DNA from: Agathobacter ruminis
GTDB taxonomy: Bacteria; Bacillota; Clostridia; Lachnospirales; Lachnospiraceae
Direction: 5' to 3'
Assembly: GCF_002735305.1 (NCBI RefSeq)
Contig: NZ_PDYG01000008.1
Span: 1-64,000, forward strand
DNA length: 64,000 nt
Shown: in pieces, positions 61,906 through 64,000 of the stretch
Numbering within the stretch: the stretch's first letter is position 1
Layout of the letters: every line of letters starts with the position of its first letter
The notes under the pieces: generated by a model
Told to the model about the DNA's origin: nothing
Databases searched by the model: none
The model's input: only the letters and a program-made list of their open reading frames with translations
Position numbers and translations under genes: made by a program

Positions 61906-64000
61906 ATGTTAGAAGTACGGAATTTAACAAAAGTATATAAGCCGAAAAAGGGTGTCCCGGTTCTGGCGGTGGATCATGTGAATCTGCGATTTCCGGATAA
62001 AGGAATGGTATTCCTGTTGGGAAAATCCGGAAGCGGTAAATCCACGATGCTGAATCTGCTTGGCGGTCTGGATATCTATGATGATGGCGAGATTATTATT
62101 AAAGGCAAATCGTCCAAGAATTTCAAGCAGAAGGATTTTGATTCCTATCGCAATACTTATCTGGGATTTATTTTTCAGGAATACAATATTCTAGAAGAAT
62201 TCAATGTCGGTGCTAATATTGCATTGGCATTGCAGTTGCAGAGTCAGAAGGTAACCGATGAGAAAATCAATCAGATTCTCGAGCAGGTTGATCTGGCAGG
62301 ATATGGAAACAGAAAACCGAATGAATTGTCCGGCGGTCAGAAGCAGCGTGTGGCAATCGCACGTGCACTGGTCAAGGATCCGGAAATCATCATGGCGGAT
62401 GAGCCGACGGGAGCGCTCGATTCCGTGACCGGAAAACAGGTGCTCGATACTTTAAAGAAGCTGTCAAGGGATAAGTTGGTCATCGTGGTATCGCATGACA
62501 GGGAATTCGCGGAGCATTATGCGGATCGTATCATCGAAATGTCGGATGGTCATGTAATCAGTGATATGGAATATTTCGGAGAAGAAGTGGATGCGTCAAA
62601 TGAGGGGCTGACCTTTGGTTCGGACAGCATTCTTGTGGCGCCGCAGTATCATTTGACACAGGCTGATCTCGATGCAATCAATGAATGGCTCGAAGTCAAG
62701 GGCAACGGTGGAACCATTGCTGTGGGAAATCAATCGGATTCCTATGTCCTGCGCAGCTGCACACCGACGGATGAGAGCCGGATCATCCCACAGATAGCAG
62801 GGGCATTCAGACTGATCAAATCCAAGCTTCCGATGCGAAACGCATTTAAGATTGGTGCGAGCGGATTAAAGCATAAGAAGTTCCGACTGGTAATCACCAT
62901 TTTGTTGTCATGTGTGGCATATGGATTGTTTGGTCTGGCAGATACACTTGCAAGTTATGATCATATCAATACCTGTACGAAGTCCATCATGGACAGTGAC
63001 ATCAATTATGCAACATTCCAGAAGGCACAGTTCTATAAATACAATGGTCTTATGGAAGGAATCTGGGATTCTTCGGACAGCGCTCTCAAAGACGAAGATT
63101 TCGAAAAAATCGAAAAGAATACAGGAATCAAAGTGGTTGGCGCTTATGTGCCGCAGACATGGGAAACCAATGATCCGTATGGCAATTCCGTAAATACGTT
63201 CCAGACACAATATGATACCGGTTATGAATTTACCAAAACAGATTATCATATTTACGCATACGGATTTTCGGGATATGCGACTCTGGATCAGGAAATGCTT
63301 GATGCCAGCGGATTTCATCTGATTGCGGGCAGACTCGCGGACGGAAGCAAGGACGAGATGGTCATCAGCAGCTATATTGCACAGACCTTTATGCTTGCCG
63401 GATATCGTGAATATCAGGAAAATGAAGAGTCAACGACACGCTATGAAACCATCAAAGAGCCTGCTGATATGGTGGGAAAAACCATTCGTATCGATGGCGT
63501 CGATATGGAAATTGTCGGCGTGGTGGACACCGGATTTGATCTGGACCGTTATAAGTCTCTTACCGAAGAAAACAAGGGATTAAACAGTATGGATCTGATC
63601 CTGCAGACTGCATTAAACGGAGAATTACAGAAGGCGAGAGAATTAAGTTTCCTGCAGATGATTATGGTCGGGGATGGCTATATCCAGAAGGTGCAGGAGC
63701 GCAACTCCAAAATCTGTAAAATCAAACCGGAATATTTCATAAGCTATCACAAGGGCGAAGAATATGATTTTTATCCGGATACACTCATCCGATTGGATCA
63801 AATTGACCAATCAAAAGTGATATGGCTTGGCGAACCGAAGAAAAGTCTTTCGAAAAATGAGATCATTTTGACACAGGATTGTCTGGAACAAGCTGCAGAA
63901 ATGAAAGGCATCGGGCTTGAAGAATTGCTCAAGGACCCGATTGAATTGAATTACCAATTAGGGAAATCGGAAAGAGTGGGCGAAGGCTGGGAAGAAGAAA
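61906..64000 (+). CDS. ABC ATPase-FtsX permease fusion, 3' end beyond window
   Basis: An open frame from ATG 61906 (GGGAG upstream) to the window end, at least 698 residues. Residues 1 to about 225 are the ATPase: [39 protein letters not shown]. After a ~90-residue linker domain comes the first membrane helix (about 327-350, LVITILLSCVAYGLFGL), followed by an extracytoplasmic domain still running at the end of the window. The architecture equals that of the protein at 57698, but the sequences differ clearly. FtsX-like helices are expected beyond base 64000. The substrate or role is unknown; peptide-antibiotic sensing or export is typical of relatives. Confidence 0.88.
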   Translation, partial: MLEVRNLTKVYKPKKGVPVLAVDHVNLRFPDKGMVFLLGKSGSGKSTMLNLLGGLDIYDDGEIIIKGKSSKNFKQKDFDSYRNTYLGFIFQEYNILEEFNVGANIALALQLQSQKVTDEKINQILEQVDLAGYGNRKPNELSGGQKQRVAIARALVKDPEIIMADEPTGALDSVTGKQVLDTLKKLSRDKLVIVVSHDREFAEHYADRIIEMSDGHVISDMEYFGEEVDASNEGLTFGSDSILVAPQYHLTQADLDAINEWLEVKGNGGTIAVGNQSDSYVLRSCTPTDESRIIPQIAGAFRLIKSKLPMRNAFKIGASGLKHKKFRLVITILLSCVAYGLFGLADTLASYDHINTCTKSIMDSDINYATFQKAQFYKYNGLMEGIWDSSDSALKDEDFEKIEKNTGIKVVGAYVPQTWETNDPYGNSVNTFQTQYDTGYEFTKTDYHIYAYGFSGYATLDQEMLDASGFHLIAGRLADGSKDEMVISSYIAQTFMLAGYREYQENEESTTRYETIKEPADMVGKTIRIDGVDMEIVGVVDTGFDLDRYKSLTEENKGLNSMDLILQTALNGELQKARELSFLQMIMVGDGYIQKVQERNSKICKIKPEYFISYHKGEEYDFYPDTLIRLDQIDQSKVIWLGEPKKSLSKNEIILTQDCLEQAAEMKGIGLEELLKDPIELNYQLGKSERVGEGWEEE

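Overview
The window reads as a chromosomal segment of an anaerobic, Gram-positive, butyrate-forming bacterium of the Lachnospiraceae type. The signs are a class III (oxygen-sensitive) ribonucleotide reductase with its activase, a butyryl-CoA:acetate CoA-transferase very like those of Roseburia/Eubacterium, strong GGAGG-type ribosome binding sites, and many Clostridia-style ABC exporters. No rRNA, tRNA, CRISPR array, prophage or complete insertion sequence was seen. The species is not determinable from this alone; flavonoid- and phloroglucinol-degrading relatives such as Eubacterium ramulus or E. oxidoreducens are candidates by inference only.

Layout. 0-5.8 kb: the F-type ATP synthase operon (c, b, a fused delta-alpha polypeptide, gamma, beta, epsilon) ending in a strong terminator. 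5.7-8.5 kb: an AT-rich accessory patch whose core, four small genes, is bracketed by an exact 27-bp direct repeat. 8.5-13.7 kb: a three-gene ABC-2 transporter facing away from a histidine kinase/response regulator pair. 13.7-16.0 kb: a HAD phosphatase, two hypotheticals, and an HTH-nucleotidyltransferase antitoxin followed by a truncated HEPN toxin. 16.1-20.6 kb: CoA-transferase, AEC-family carrier and acetoacetate-CoA ligase. 20.7-23.8 kb: nitroreductase, CYTH phosphatase, Nudix hydrolase, MATE exporter. 24.0-28.2 kb: heterodimeric ABC exporter with a MarR regulator. 28.3-31.2 kb: nrdD-nrdG with tandem NrdR boxes, followed by a REP-like inverted repeat. 31.6-39.7 kb: a secreted GH20 protein, an MraY-like transferase, Hsp33, NAD synthetase and small membrane proteins.

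39.9-49.7 kb is the most striking region. A cupin, an SDR reductase, a cyclase-family hydrolase, a zinc-ribbon miniprotein, a beta-keto acid cleavage enzyme and a 3-hydroxyacyl-CoA-dehydrogenase-type protein match, in family and number of steps, the anaerobic phloroglucinol route (phloroglucinol reductase, dihydrophloroglucinol cyclohydrolase, triacetate acetoacetate-lyase, 3-hydroxy-5-oxohexanoate dehydrogenase). They are followed by an HxlR regulator and by a three-gene redox module (fumarate-reductase-like flavoprotein, ferredoxin-GltD fusion, NuoF-like Fe-S protein lacking the NADH/FMN site) that the known route does not explain. The acetoacetate and acetoacetyl-CoA that such a route yields could feed the acetoacetate-CoA ligase and the butyrate CoA-transferase encoded about 20 kb upstream.

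49.8-64 kb: a secreted M4 metallopeptidase, a zinc-ribbon/Pro-Gln-repeat membrane protein, a MarR-controlled exporter operon (two half-transporters plus an ATPase-FtsX fusion), a voltage-gated-type potassium channel on the opposite strand, and the 5' part of a second ATPase-FtsX fusion that runs off the window end.
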